Below, piece by piece: positions 42,280-51,184 of a stretch of DNA of 64,000 bases. Each line of letters starts with the position of its first letter. Within the stretch, counting starts at the first letter, position 1. The stretch comes from Candidatus Methanoperedens sp. GTDB lineage: Archaea > Halobacteriota > Methanosarcinia > Methanosarcinales > Methanoperedenaceae. Where the stretch lies: positions 62,001 to 126,000 of the forward strand of contig JAPZAS010000032.1 of NCBI GenBank assembly GCA_027460525.1, in the 5' to 3' direction. The notes under the pieces were generated by a model that searched no databases, had not been told where the DNA came from, and saw nothing but the letters and a program-made list of their open reading frames with translations. Both the position numbers and the translations under genes were made by a program.

Positions 42280-42995
42280 TGTCGTAATATCAGGCGATTA
42301 AGAGGCTCAAAATTAGCTATAAGATTCAGGTTCTGGGTAAAGGCAAGGATGCCGAGGATGATAAGGATGACACCGAAAACAATGTTGACGTATTTAAATA
42401 ATTTTGCATAACGGATGGTTACGTTGTTAATGAAATTGGATGCCTGGGATGTGAATAACCCGACAAGAAGGAAAGGAACCCCGAGCCCAAGCGAATAAGA
42501 AACCAGAAGATAAAATGCCTGTCCAGGCTCTATAGCAGCAATTCCCAGAATGCTCCCGAACGCAACTCCAACGCACGGAGTCCAGCCGGCGGCAAGGGCA
42601 GATCCGAACAAAAATGACGTGAGATATTTAGATTTGAATTTACCTACTTTAAATTTATACTCCCGCTCAAGAAATGGTATCTCGATAAGCCCGACCAGGT
42701 AAAGCCCGAAGATGATTATAATACCGCCGCCGATTCGAGCAAGCCATATCTGGACATCGTAGGCAACCTTCGATAGAATCGAATTTAGCAATACACCCAG
42801 GGCTGCGAAGATCAGTGAAAATCCCAGAACAAAAAATAGGCTGTTTAGAAAAATATCCTTACGTTTTGACTTTGATTCGCCAAGCGACGCTCCTGCCAGA
42901 TACGCCAGGAAACCAGGAATGATCGGCAGCATGCACGGGGACAGGAAAGATACCAATCCGCCGATGAATGCTACTATGATTGAAATCTCGACCAT
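42276..42995 (-). CDS. ccdA: CcdA-type thiol reductant transporter
   Basis: 239 residues, six transmembrane helices. The two conserved Cys-Pro sites are FLSPCMLPIIPGF (near 20) and GWTPCVGVAFG (near 138), as in CcdA/DsbD-alpha. It passes electrons from cytosolic thioredoxin to outside thiols, here the DipZ-like protein encoded by the overlapping downstream gene. Supports c-type cytochrome maturation. Confidence 0.93.
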   Translation of the reverse strand: MVEISIIVAFIGGLVSFLSPCMLPIIPGFLAYLAGASLGESKSKRKDIFLNSLFFVLGFSLIFAALGVLLNSILSKVAYDVQIWLARIGGGIIIIFGLYLVGLIEIPFLEREYKFKVGKFKSKYLTSFLFGSALAAGWTPCVGVAFGSILGIAAIEPGQAFYLLVSYSLGLGVPFLLVGLFTSQASNFINNVTIRYAKLFKYVNIVFGVILIILGILAFTQNLNLIANFEPLNRLILRQ

Positions 42996-43204
42996 ATTAC
43001 TAACCCTGAGTTTAATACTACGATTATTAAGTATATATGCAACGTGTATATATAACGACTGGGAGCTCTATCTCCAGCCCTATCTGGAATTCTTTTTGGT
43101 CTCTATCCGCTGTCCGCGTTCTTTCTCAGACGAATCATCCTCGCAGGGTGAAGAGGCGTTCGCTTCGTTTTCTTGGGTTCTCGTGCGATTTTTTATTCAC
43201 CTTT

Positions 43205-43387
43205 TTAGAGACGCTGCCAACCTGTCTTCTGCAAACGATGGTTCTCTCGAAAACTTGTTTTCATCCCATATCCTTTTGGCTTTTTTCCTTCGATTATCTC
43301 AAGGAAGTCTTTGGAAGAGGCAATGGGGGTTGACCTGAGGCAATCCACAAATATTGATGTATCGACAAAAACTTTCATTTTACCCAA
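43205..43387 (-). pseudogene. Truncated VapC-like PIN toxin
   Basis: 60 residues. The start KVFVDTSIFVDCLRS (from the Met at 43378) matches the first strand and first catalytic Asp of PIN/VapC RNases, but homology ends after about 35 residues and the frame stops. The remaining acidic residues of the PIN site are absent. It overlaps the antitoxin gene by a few bases in the usual way. So a dead toxin beside a live or dead antitoxin. Confidence 0.65.
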
Positions 43388-43590
43388 TCTAATCTCTTGG
43401 ATTTGCGCAGATTATCCACAAATTTCTTGCTATCCACATCATAACCCCACGCTCCTAGTGTTTCCTTCACCACATCTGTTTTTTTCTCGGTTGCTCGCTG
43501 CTCTCTGACTATGTTTAAAATGGCATGGAGTTCTTTATCCAGAGCTAGAAGCCGCGCCTCAAGGTTTATCGAAGATTCCATAAATGTCAC
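43375..43590 (-). CDS. VapB-like antitoxin
   Basis: 71 residues, or 68 from MESSINLEARLLALD. Helical, charged, ending KSKRLDWVK; its size and 4- to 13-base overlap with the PIN remnant fit an antitoxin of the VapB type. DNA-binding domain is not obvious. Named by position and pairing. Confidence 0.6.
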   Translation of the reverse strand: MTFMESSINLEARLLALDKELHAILNIVREQRATEKKTDVVKETLGAWGYDVDSKKFVDNLRKSKRLDWVK

Positions 43591-44052
43591 TGTTTAAATT
43601 AGTATGCTCATGTTAATATTATTATCTATGCTCTCATCGGTGCGAAGATTCTGTGGCTTTTCCTAGCATTTTGCGGTGGCGCCGGGGTCTGGGAATGGGG
43701 ATGGCAGAATTATTTTAGACTGTTCGGCGCTGGGATTTGAGGTTTGCAGCCTGAATGTTGTGGATTGGGTGCAGGGATGCCGGGAATCTCGCAGAACGGC
43801 GCCGAGGGTAGCGGAATAGATTGTTGCTGTGAGAACGCCAAGAGAAGATAGTCTTTGAAATTCCCATCTTATGCCGAATAAATATGCGTTTCAGTTTCTA
43901 CAGACTTTTTTTATTTTTTCTTTTAATCTCTTAAATCTTATAGCGATGTCTTCCAACTCTGATATAAATATTTTAATAATAGCAAAGATACCAAAAAGAT
44001 AAAAAGCATATTGGATAAAAATAAATTCATTCATTTTCTTCTCCACTATTAG
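43591..44052. other. Intergenic region with possible gene debris
   Basis: 462 bases without an intact gene. The GC-rich stretch 43665-43840 reads in pieces like a decayed protein (GGAGVWEWGWQNYF in one frame, DCSALGFEVCSLNVVDWVQG in another), which could be remains of a SAM-binding enzyme, but I cannot join the frames convincingly. The rest is A+T rich. Confidence 0.3.
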
Positions 44053-44460
44053 TTATTTTTTGGAACCCTTCGACATCATATCTTTAATTGTTTTTCTGAT
44101 TAAATCAGCTGGATCGATGTTCTCTTTTTCACATAATTTGAGTAATTCTTTTACTACGTTTTCATCTTCATTATCAGTAATATTTACTAATCCAGTTTCT
44201 TTTCTGAAATCTGATTCCTCTTGAGCTATTATGAATATATTTTTTCCTATGAAATTAGTTAGTCCAAGTAATTTGCCATCAGGTGTAACGCTTCTCACAA
44301 GCATTTCTGAGGGCTCAGAGACTGTAAGTGATAATTTAGTTTTTTCTGAAGGGATAATGATTCTGACACTTCCTCTTTCACTTTTTATTCCAGAAACTTT
44401 CCCATGTTTTGGAACTTTTTTAGGTAATAATAAGTCGATATTCTCTATTTTTAATTCCAT
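44053..44460 (-). CDS. Protein of unknown function with upstream triple operator
   Basis: 135 residues. An N-terminal beta-rich half (GKVSGIKSERGSVRIIIPSE) and a helical charged C-terminal half (ENVVKELLKLCEKENIDPAD, ending KDMMSKGSKK). The C-terminus resembles a ribbon-helix or simple helical DNA-contact region. It has TATA box GTATAAATATG at 44482-44492 and three regularly spaced AGTACTA boxes just upstream, which suggests a self-regulated transcription factor. No family recognised. Confidence 0.6.
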   Translation of the reverse strand: MELKIENIDLLLPKKVPKHGKVSGIKSERGSVRIIIPSEKTKLSLTVSEPSEMLVRSVTPDGKLLGLTNFIGKNIFIIAQEESDFRKETGLVNITDNEDENVVKELLKLCEKENIDPADLIRKTIKDMMSKGSKK

Positions 44461-44500
44461 ATATTCTAAATTATTTTCTTCGTATAAATATGTTTTAATT

Positions 44501-44549
44501 TAGTACTATTATTCCTAATTAAGTACTATAATCGCATAAATAAGTACTA
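44501..44549 (-). promoter_or_regulatory. Three WAGTACTA boxes, probable operator
   Basis: TAGTACTA at 44501-44508, AAGTACTA at 44521-44528 and 44542-44549: starts 20 and 21 bases apart, two helical turns, so all on one face. The TATA box of the gene at 44053-44460 follows at 44482-44492. AAGTACTA also occurs at 48517-48524, upstream of the Tes-like gene. Confidence 0.6.
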
Positions 44550-44583
44550 AAATAACATAAATTAAGCGATTTCAAGCCATCAA

Positions 44584-44681
44584 ATCTCCCCCAAGCCTCT
44601 CCGGCAATCACACATCAGTCGCATAATCCAGCCCCTTCCCAGCAACAGCCTGCTGCTCAGCCATCTTCACCGACTTCAACT
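44584..44681 (-). pseudogene. Duplicated 3' end of top6A
   Basis: On the minus strand it encodes LKSVKMAEQQAVAGKGLDYA then TDV, a stop, and LPERLG, clearly related to the true Top6A end [18 protein letters not shown] and [11 protein letters not shown] at 45285-45380. Nucleotide identity is high (for example the shared run ATAATCCAGCCCCTTCCC). Together with top6A it brackets the HicA/HicB genes. Confidence 0.85.
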
Positions 44682-44753
44682 ACGGGTAATCATTTACCTC
44701 ATCAAAATAGAATGAAACACATGAAGCAGCATTAACATGAACAATTCAAACGC

Positions 44754-45029
44754 CTATGCACATTCCGCGTTGGCTCTCTGTGAACGTCTGGCTCTAAAGC
44801 CTATCAATCCCTCAACCGCAGTTCTCAGGAGTTCTTTTCCTGTAGGTTCAGGTATATCTCTCCCGTCTTTCTTGGCGGTTTCCAGCCATAAGTCAATCGC
44901 TACCTTGATTTCCTTCAACGCCTCCTCCTCGGTTTCCCCAAAAGCAGAGCACTCAGGCAGTTCCGGCACTATGGCAATATAGCCTTCATCTTCCTCGCTA
45001 TAGAAAATCTCTATCGCATACCTATACAT
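44754..45029 (-). CDS. HicB-family antitoxin
   Basis: 91 residues from ATG 45029 ([20 protein letters not shown]), preceded by GGAGGAAAAT. The pseudo-RNase H fold of HicB is seen: DEGYIAIVPELPECSAFGET and EEALKEIKVAIDLWLE. It neutralises the HicA mRNA interferase encoded just upstream (8-base overlap). No separate DNA-binding domain at the C-terminus is obvious. The pair lies inside a duplication of the top6A 3' end. Confidence 0.9.
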   Translation of the reverse strand: MYRYAIEIFYSEEDEGYIAIVPELPECSAFGETEEEALKEIKVAIDLWLETAKKDGRDIPEPTGKELLRTAVEGLIGFRARRSQRANAECA

Positions 45030-45282
45030 GATTTTCCTCCTTAAGGAGATTATACTTATCAATGATTTTTAAAAGCTGCCTTACCTGATAAGGTTTTGCC
45101 CATCCGCCAACATTTTGGAAATTCAGCATCTCTTTTATGCCGTCCCGTCTGTATATCACATGGCTTCCCTTTCCTCCCCTGAACCTGAACCCAAATAATT
45201 CTGCTGCGCTGCACAACCTGTTAAAACGCACATTTTTAGGATTTCTTTTTAATTCATCGTAAACAGTCCTTTTGTCGATCAA
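45022..45282 (-). CDS. HicA-family toxin
   Basis: 86 residues. Signature [13 protein letters not shown] with the catalytic His and the dsRNA-binding fold. It starts 4 bases inside the end of top6A (GTG/ATG overlap at 45279-45282) and overlaps hicB. N-terminal 20 residues ([20 protein letters not shown]) are longer than in minimal HicA proteins. Cleaves mRNA when free. Confidence 0.88.
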   Translation of the reverse strand: MIDKRTVYDELKRNPKNVRFNRLCSAAELFGFRFRGGKGSHVIYRRDGIKEMLNFQNVGGWAKPYQVRQLLKIIDKYNLLKEENHV

Positions 45283-46382
45283 ACCACCCCCATCTCCCCA
45301 AGCCTCTCCGGCAGATACGTGTCAGTCACATAATCCAGCCCCTTCCCCGCAAACGCCTGCTGCTCAGCCTTCTTCCCTATCTTCAGCATGAGATTAATCT
45401 GCTCCTTCCAGTACGGCGTATCGAACCTGGGGTCTGTAAGCTCGCTGTTTAGCGCCTTGACATCCTGCTCATTGAGCTTATCCGTGGAAAGCTCGTATTC
45501 CACTATATCCGAGGACTGCACACCTATGAACTTCGCCGCGGGGGTTGCCATGAACTCCGAAAGATGCGCGCTCTTGATGGCGCCGTATGCCACGCTTGCG
45601 TATATGCGGAAGCTCCAGGGGTCGCCGTCCGTGAACACTACGACAGGAAGCTTGAGCTCCTCGTTCATGCGCTTGATTATCCTTCGGGTGCTGCGCGCGG
45701 GCTGACCTTTCAGGTGCACAAGGATAGCATCGAATTTCTCATCAAAACCGTTCTCCATGAGCCTGTCCTGCATACCACCTGTTTCTATGGCGATGATGAA
45801 CTTCGCATCATGCTCTAAGAACTTTATCGTTTCCACATTGTAGGGTATCTGGTATCCAGCCTCACCCACATCCTCCTGGCAGTGGATGGTTCGCTCGCCG
45901 CGCTTCGTTATCTCCTTGAGTTTGATGGGACCGTACAGCGTTGCGCCGTTTTCCTCAGGGCGGACGTGGAAATCCTCGCGCTGGAGTCCTGTGATGATCT
46001 CAAGGTCCTCGATGAGCCTGTCGCTTTCAGCCTGCTCGTGGAATTTTGCGATATCCCAGTTCTCGCTGATGTAATACAATTCTCTCAGGGTGGAGCTTTT
46101 GTTCTGGTCAAGATGCCCTTTGATGAGCAGCTCGACAACATGCGAGGTCTTGAGGAGCTGGTTTGCGCCCTTTACCGTCTTTGCGCTCCGCAGGCTCTCG
46201 CTGTCGCCATAAACCCATACGTCGCTGTCCTCCTTGAGTTCGATGTTCTTCTTGGTGCGCGAGGGCAGCACGATATGCGGAATCGTCTCGCTCTCGAACT
46301 GCTCGTAGAAATCCTGTATGAGCTTTTTAAGCGTGGTCTTTGACAGGGAATCACGTATCTCTTTATTGCTTTTCTCCATCAA
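45279..46382 (-). CDS. top6A: DNA topoisomerase VI subunit A
   Basis: 367 residues. Catalytic Tyr in [11 protein letters not shown] (5Y-CAP domain) and TOPRIM acidic motifs ([18 protein letters not shown]). Topo VI makes two-strand breaks to remove supercoils and decatenate, and is the Spo11 relative. Its start overlaps the stop of top6B by 4 bases. The last 35 residues are duplicated at 44584-44681. Confidence 0.96.
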   Translation of the reverse strand: MMEKSNKEIRDSLSKTTLKKLIQDFYEQFESETIPHIVLPSRTKKNIELKEDSDVWVYGDSESLRSAKTVKGANQLLKTSHVVELLIKGHLDQNKSSTLRELYYISENWDIAKFHEQAESDRLIEDLEIITGLQREDFHVRPEENGATLYGPIKLKEITKRGERTIHCQEDVGEAGYQIPYNVETIKFLEHDAKFIIAIETGGMQDRLMENGFDEKFDAILVHLKGQPARSTRRIIKRMNEELKLPVVVFTDGDPWSFRIYASVAYGAIKSAHLSEFMATPAAKFIGVQSSDIVEYELSTDKLNEQDVKALNSELTDPRFDTPYWKEQINLMLKIGKKAEQQAFAGKGLDYVTDTYLPERLGEMGVV

Positions 46383-48220
46383 AGCTTCACCGCCTTGGCT
46401 CCTGTGATGAGCTCCTGCTCAATCCCCTCGACCACTAACTGCGGAAGTTTTGAGGCATCTTCAACCCCCAGCTTATAGATTATCGCCTTCTGTTCCCCGG
46501 GCTTCAAGGAAATCTTCCAGACATAATCGATCTGCTTCCCTACAGGGATTTTCTTCGGCAAAGGACTCGGGGATTCGATAGGGAAAGGCAGTGTCTCATG
46601 AAGATCGAAATGATGCACGGAATCCCTGTAATTTTTAATCCTTATCTCTACGTTACACTCATTTCCGTTTGGCTGCACCACCCTGTGGATAAAAACATTC
46701 CCCATGATTTTCGCAACCACAGGCGTGATATCAGGCGCAGGTCTCTCAAGTATCTCCCCCACTTTCTTTGCAATGCGAGGGAGTATATGATAGATGATTT
46801 CCTCTTTTTCCCTTCTTTTCTCAAGGTTATCCTGCCTGGAAAGATAGAGCTTAAGCCGCCGTGCTATGTCTTTCAGGGCAAGCCCGATTTCTTCGACAAT
46901 CTCAGGGACATCTGCTATTGCTTCCTTGGATTCCGATGTAAAAGGAACATGCGTAGAGGCTACATGCACTAAAATTATGGCAGGTCCTACAGGGATCCCG
47001 CCCGGCTGAAGAAGGGAGTAGTTCTTCCAGTTTAAATTCTCGACGGCATGTGTTATGGCACACGCCCCCTGCTGGTAAAGCAAAGGCACCCGGTTTGCAA
47101 ACCGCAGTATCTCCACCTTCTCTTCTTTAGGGAGATTGCCCCCGTAGGCTATGCCTGCCTCCACCTGAAAAGGGTGACCGCTGTGCACCGAAGCAGGACG
47201 CGTCGTGGTCTCAATAAAATCCACAGTATGCTCTTTCCCCAAGCCTTTTCGGATTAATTCTTCTGTTATTGGAGAAAGACAATTGGTAGCCGGAGCCAGA
47301 ATTTTTACCTTGCTGAATGCTTCATGCAATCTCTTGGCTTCTTCCAGGGTTACAGATTTCGGATTGGTTTCGGGACTCAGTCCGGCTTTTTTACATATCT
47401 CTTTTGCGGTTTGGGGACCTATGCGGGAAAATGAGCCGTGCAGGAATTCATCAAGTTTATCCGTTTCTGAGTACCGCAGCATCTTCATCAGCGTGCCAAG
47501 TTCAATGCCGTGCGGATGAGGCAGTATCTCCACAGCCTGCACGGGCATTTTGTCAGTCGCCCTTTCAAATACAATCTGGTTGTTGTCTGGTTCAACGAGT
47601 GTTATACGCGCATGAGGGTTCACGACTGCTGTGTCCTTGAGATATTCGTACACCGACTGCCTCCTGCCTTTCACATACGAAGCTTCCACCTCAAGTTCGA
47701 TTCTCGTACCGCGCAATCTATCCCACTCGGTTATTTTATCCGCAAGGATCTCGGGTTCGTTGGTCTGGGTGTTTATGAGCAGTTCGAAATAATGGGCTGG
47801 AGCGTCCTTATCTATCTTGGAAATTATTTTCGCAGGCCTGCCCGAGGTAAGCTGCGAATACAATACGGCTGCCGATATTCCTATTCCCTGCTGCCCGCGG
47901 CTTTGCTTAACCGAATGAAAGCGTGAGCCGTAGAGCAATTTTGCAAAAACCCTCGGGATTTGTTCCCGTACGATGCCGGGCCCGTTGTCTTCAACGATGA
48001 GGGTTATGTTATTTCTTGAGGCATTTTCAAGTTTTATCAATATATCTGGAAGTATCCCCGCTTCCTCGCATGCGTCCAAGGAATTGTCTACAGCCTCTTT
48101 TACAGAGGTTAGCAGACTGCGAGGACTTGAGTCAAACCCCAGGATTTGCCTGTTTTTCTCAAAAAATTCGGCGATGCTTATTGCCTTTTGCTTCTTGGCA
48201 AGCTCTTCGGCAATGACCAT
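46379..48220 (-). CDS. top6B: DNA topoisomerase VI subunit B
   Basis: 613 residues. GHKL ATPase motifs: [15 protein letters not shown] (N box), VEDNGPGI (G1) and GQQGIGIS (G2); then H2TH and transducer domains, and an Ig-like C-terminus. Works with Top6A as an A2B2 complex. Convergent order B-A with 4-base overlap, the standard archaeal operon. Confidence 0.96.
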   Translation of the reverse strand: MVIAEELAKKQKAISIAEFFEKNRQILGFDSSPRSLLTSVKEAVDNSLDACEEAGILPDILIKLENASRNNITLIVEDNGPGIVREQIPRVFAKLLYGSRFHSVKQSRGQQGIGISAAVLYSQLTSGRPAKIISKIDKDAPAHYFELLINTQTNEPEILADKITEWDRLRGTRIELEVEASYVKGRRQSVYEYLKDTAVVNPHARITLVEPDNNQIVFERATDKMPVQAVEILPHPHGIELGTLMKMLRYSETDKLDEFLHGSFSRIGPQTAKEICKKAGLSPETNPKSVTLEEAKRLHEAFSKVKILAPATNCLSPITEELIRKGLGKEHTVDFIETTTRPASVHSGHPFQVEAGIAYGGNLPKEEKVEILRFANRVPLLYQQGACAITHAVENLNWKNYSLLQPGGIPVGPAIILVHVASTHVPFTSESKEAIADVPEIVEEIGLALKDIARRLKLYLSRQDNLEKRREKEEIIYHILPRIAKKVGEILERPAPDITPVVAKIMGNVFIHRVVQPNGNECNVEIRIKNYRDSVHHFDLHETLPFPIESPSPLPKKIPVGKQIDYVWKISLKPGEQKAIIYKLGVEDASKLPQLVVEGIEQELITGAKAVKL

Positions 48221-48224
48221 TAAG

Positions 48225-48455
48225 TTAAAGCTCCGCCCCCACTATTGTCTGCGTTTTCGTGACGTTTTCGCTTTCCCTGATAGTGTCCACCAGTTTATTT
48301 AACGCACTCAAGCCATCGACATTGCTTATCACTACAAAATCGTATTCCCCGAACACGTGATATACATCTTTAATTCCTTTTATTTTTATAAGCTCATTAT
48401 ATGCAGCTTTTTCCTGTCCCGGTACTACATTCACAAGTGTAACTCCTATTACCAA
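48225..48455 (-). CDS. Stand-alone Lrp/AsnC ligand-binding (RAM) domain
   Basis: 76 residues, only the RAM half of an Lrp protein: [54 protein letters not shown]. It lacks the HTH domain, as do archaeal stand-alone RAM proteins, which sense amino acids and modulate partners. Lies 4 bases upstream of top6B on the same strand, a linkage that I have seen elsewhere in archaea but cannot verify here. Confidence 0.88.
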   Translation of the reverse strand: MVIGVTLVNVVPGQEKAAYNELIKIKGIKDVYHVFGEYDFVVISNVDGLSALNKLVDTIRESENVTKTQTIVGAEL

Positions 48456-48538
48456 GTTAAATCACCAATCCTTTAATTTTTTAAAGCTAACATGCATCAG
48501 AGTAGTGATATACTTTAAGTACTAAAAAGGCTTTGTGT

Positions 48539-48646
48539 ATGCGGGAGTATTTGGAATTATATAATTATTCTGAATATGTCAAGGAAAGCCTCAAGTATAA
48601 TAAATACATAGTCCGTAAAAAAACAATCGAGGGTGTGTTTCTATGA
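48539..48646 (+). CDS. Possible 35-residue leader ORF of the radical SAM operon
   Basis: ATG 48539, MREYLELYNYSEYVKESLKY and then NKYIVRKKTIEGVFL, ending at a stop (48644-48646) that overlaps the ATG of the Tes-like gene. A TATA-like ATACTTTAAG near 48510 would make it leaderless. It may couple translation to the downstream gene. Not recognised. Confidence 0.35.
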   Translation: MREYLELYNYSEYVKESLKYNKYIVRKKTIEGVFL

Positions 48647-50133
48647 AATCAACGAAATCATTATGCCCTGAATGTTCTGCTGTGATAGACGCATCCATAC
48701 TAGAAGAAAATGGAAAAATCATTCTTGAAAAAACATGCAGCAAGCACGGTTATTTCAAGGACATTTACTGGTCAAGTGCGAAGCAGTATAAACGCTTTGA
48801 GCGGTACTGGCATGATGGAGAAGGTGTATCAAATCCAATAGGTTCGAATGGAAACTGTCCTCATGCGTGTGGATTATGCACCTCCCATAAGACAACCACC
48901 ATTCTGGCAAATATCGATGTCACCAACAGATGTAATCAGGCATGCCCTGTATGTTTTGCAAACGCCCAGGCTTCAGGCTATCTGTACGAACCATCACTTG
49001 CGCAGATAAGGGCAATGATGCAGATGCTAAGAAACGAAACGCCTGTGCCGTGCCCTGCTGTCCAGTTTGCAGGCGGCGAACCCACGATGCGCGAGGACAT
49101 TGTCCAGATTGTCAAGATGGCACATGAATTCAAATTTACCCAGATACAGATGGCAACCAACGGGATTAAACTTGCAAAGAGTTTAACATTATGCCAGCAG
49201 CTTAACGAAGCAGGTCTGCATACTGTTTATCTGCAGTTTGACGGCGTTACGGAGAAACCGTATTTCATAAACCGGGGTTATAATGCACTCCCCCTCAAAC
49301 TTAAAGCAATCGAGAACTGCAGAATGGGAGGCTTGACGAGCATTTCTCTCGTTCCCACGCTGGCGAAAGGCGTAAACGACATGCAGGTAGGGGATATAAT
49401 CAGGTTTGCGGTCACTAACCTGGATACGGTAAAAGGCATCAATTTCCAGCCGATTTCTTTTGCAGGAAGGATAAATAAAGAGGAAAGGATGGCAAAAAGG
49501 ATAACGATCCCGGATTTATTTAATCTGATAGAAGAACAGACTGATGGCGCTATAAGCGCAGAGGATTTCTATCCAGTACCTTTCGTGGTGCCAATTTCCC
49601 ATTTTGTGTCGGCAGAGGAAGGTGTCCACAATGTGGAATTCACGGTTCATCCACACTGCGGCACAGGCACATACGTCTATATCGAAGATGGCAAAATGAT
49701 ACCAATTACCCGTTTTATAGATGTGGAAGGACTTCTTGAGCATATCAATGAACTTGCATTGGGCGGCGACAAATGGCTTGGCAAGTCGCTCGGGAAAATG
49801 AGAAGAATAGGGAGCCTTATTTCAGCACTGCCCAGGTATATCGATACAGCAAAAGCACCAAAATCCATAGATGTGAAAAAACTTTTCATCAATGTCCTTA
49901 AGGAAGGGACTGGTGAAGCAACAAAAGAATTCCACCGCCATACCCTCTTCATAGGGGCAATGCATTTTATGGATTTATATAACATGGACCTTGAGAGGAT
50001 TAAACGATGCGGGGTGCATTATGCGACTCCTGATGGCAGGATTATACCGTTCTGCACATATAATACGATACACAGGGTGGAAGTGGAGAGGAAGTTTGCC
50101 ACACCACTGATAAGAGTGAGAAGCAGCAAGTAA
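48643..50133 (+). CDS. Radical SAM enzyme of the tetraether lipid synthase (Tes/MJ0619) family
   Basis: 496 residues. A Cys-rich N-terminal part (CPECSAVID, CSKHGYF, CPHACGLC) precedes the radical SAM motif CNQACPVC, then FAGGEPTMRED and the barrel. N-terminal Cys-rich domain plus radical SAM core and length fit Tes, which joins archaeal lipid chains to make GDGT; the Methanocaldococcus MJ0619 homologue was also linked to pterin methylation. So membrane-spanning tetraether formation is likely, with pterin modification as an alternative. Confidence 0.8.
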   Translation: MKSTKSLCPECSAVIDASILEENGKIILEKTCSKHGYFKDIYWSSAKQYKRFERYWHDGEGVSNPIGSNGNCPHACGLCTSHKTTTILANIDVTNRCNQACPVCFANAQASGYLYEPSLAQIRAMMQMLRNETPVPCPAVQFAGGEPTMREDIVQIVKMAHEFKFTQIQMATNGIKLAKSLTLCQQLNEAGLHTVYLQFDGVTEKPYFINRGYNALPLKLKAIENCRMGGLTSISLVPTLAKGVNDMQVGDIIRFAVTNLDTVKGINFQPISFAGRINKEERMAKRITIPDLFNLIEEQTDGAISAEDFYPVPFVVPISHFVSAEEGVHNVEFTVHPHCGTGTYVYIEDGKMIPITRFIDVEGLLEHINELALGGDKWLGKSLGKMRRIGSLISALPRYIDTAKAPKSIDVKKLFINVLKEGTGEATKEFHRHTLFIGAMHFMDLYNMDLERIKRCGVHYATPDGRIIPFCTYNTIHRVEVERKFATPLIRVRSSK

Positions 50134-51146
50134 TGCTTTTTCGATATTTTGATGTGATGAAGGACAAGCTTCCTTCACAGTTCAGGATTTCCCAATCGCT
50201 GAGGGTTGATTTTAAAAAAGATTCACCGCTGGAGGAACTCTGGGAAATACACGATAACGCGATGAAGTTTTTTTATGAGAAATTTGAGGAGATAAGCTCT
50301 GTGAAAGAACTTTCCCCTCCTGTCGAACCTTCGCTTCTCGCTTTGAAAGAAGCAATCGCGGACAAGATACTCGAATCCTGTCATTTTTGTGAGAGGCGCT
50401 GCGGGGCAAACCGCAAAAAAAAGGAGTTGGGTTACTGTAGATGCGAGGCTGTTTCGCATTATTCTGCCGAGTTCCAACACTTTGGCGAGGAGCCTGAACT
50501 CGTGCCATCGCATACGATATTCTTCACAGGCTGCAATTTTTCCTGCGTTTACTGCCAGAACTGGGAAATTTCAACCTCGCCCCAAAGCGGTATTTCCATA
50601 TTACCGCAGGAAATGGCAAGGATAATCGCACTGAGGCGCGCTTATGGCTCAAGGAATGTGAATTTTGTAACCCCGACGCCGCATACGCATGTCATCCTTA
50701 AGATACTGAACGCACTGAAAATCAATATACCTGTTGTATGGAACTCCAATATGTATTATTCGAAGGAAATTGCAAAATTGCTTGAAGGCGTTGTTGATGT
50801 GTATCTCGGGGATTTCAGGTATGGGAACGATGAATGCGCAGTCAAATATTCAAACGCGCCTGATTACTGGGAAGTGGTGACGCGGAATTTTGAAAAAGCA
50901 TACACCAGAGGAGAAATCCTGCTAAGACAGCTTGTTCTTCCGGGACATCTTGAATGCTGCACCAGACCGATTGTACAATGGACGAAAGAGCATATCCCGA
51001 AGGCAAGGTTTAACCTGATGTTCCAGTACCGTCCCAGTTACAGGGCTTATGAATATCCGGATATAAACCGGAGTCTTTCGCCGGAGGAGATTCAAAAGGC
51101 GCTTGATATTGTGAAAGAATCCGGGCTTGAAGATGTGCTGGTGTGA
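50133..51146 (+). CDS. PflX-like radical SAM protein (COG1313 type)
   Basis: 337 residues. CHFCERRCGANRKKKELGYC in the first third is the Cys-rich motif of PflX-like proteins; the SAM cluster motif is CNFSCVYC. Starts with the A of the upstream stop codon (1-base overlap), so translation is coupled to the Tes-like enzyme. These proteins are of unknown function; a role in activating or modifying a partner is inferred by relation to pyruvate formate-lyase activase. Confidence 0.8.
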   Translation: MLFRYFDVMKDKLPSQFRISQSLRVDFKKDSPLEELWEIHDNAMKFFYEKFEEISSVKELSPPVEPSLLALKEAIADKILESCHFCERRCGANRKKKELGYCRCEAVSHYSAEFQHFGEEPELVPSHTIFFTGCNFSCVYCQNWEISTSPQSGISILPQEMARIIALRRAYGSRNVNFVTPTPHTHVILKILNALKINIPVVWNSNMYYSKEIAKLLEGVVDVYLGDFRYGNDECAVKYSNAPDYWEVVTRNFEKAYTRGEILLRQLVLPGHLECCTRPIVQWTKEHIPKARFNLMFQYRPSYRAYEYPDINRSLSPEEIQKALDIVKESGLEDVLV

Positions 51147-51184
51147 AAAACCCTTATTTACTATCTGCATCTTATGAAACATAA

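Noticed and set aside
43030-43204. GC-rich block upstream of ccdA with possible ORFs on both strands
   Set aside because: No coherent frame or family; left as intergenic.
43665-43840. Possible SAM-methyltransferase remnant
   Set aside because: Peptides in different frames cannot be joined and are too short to assign.
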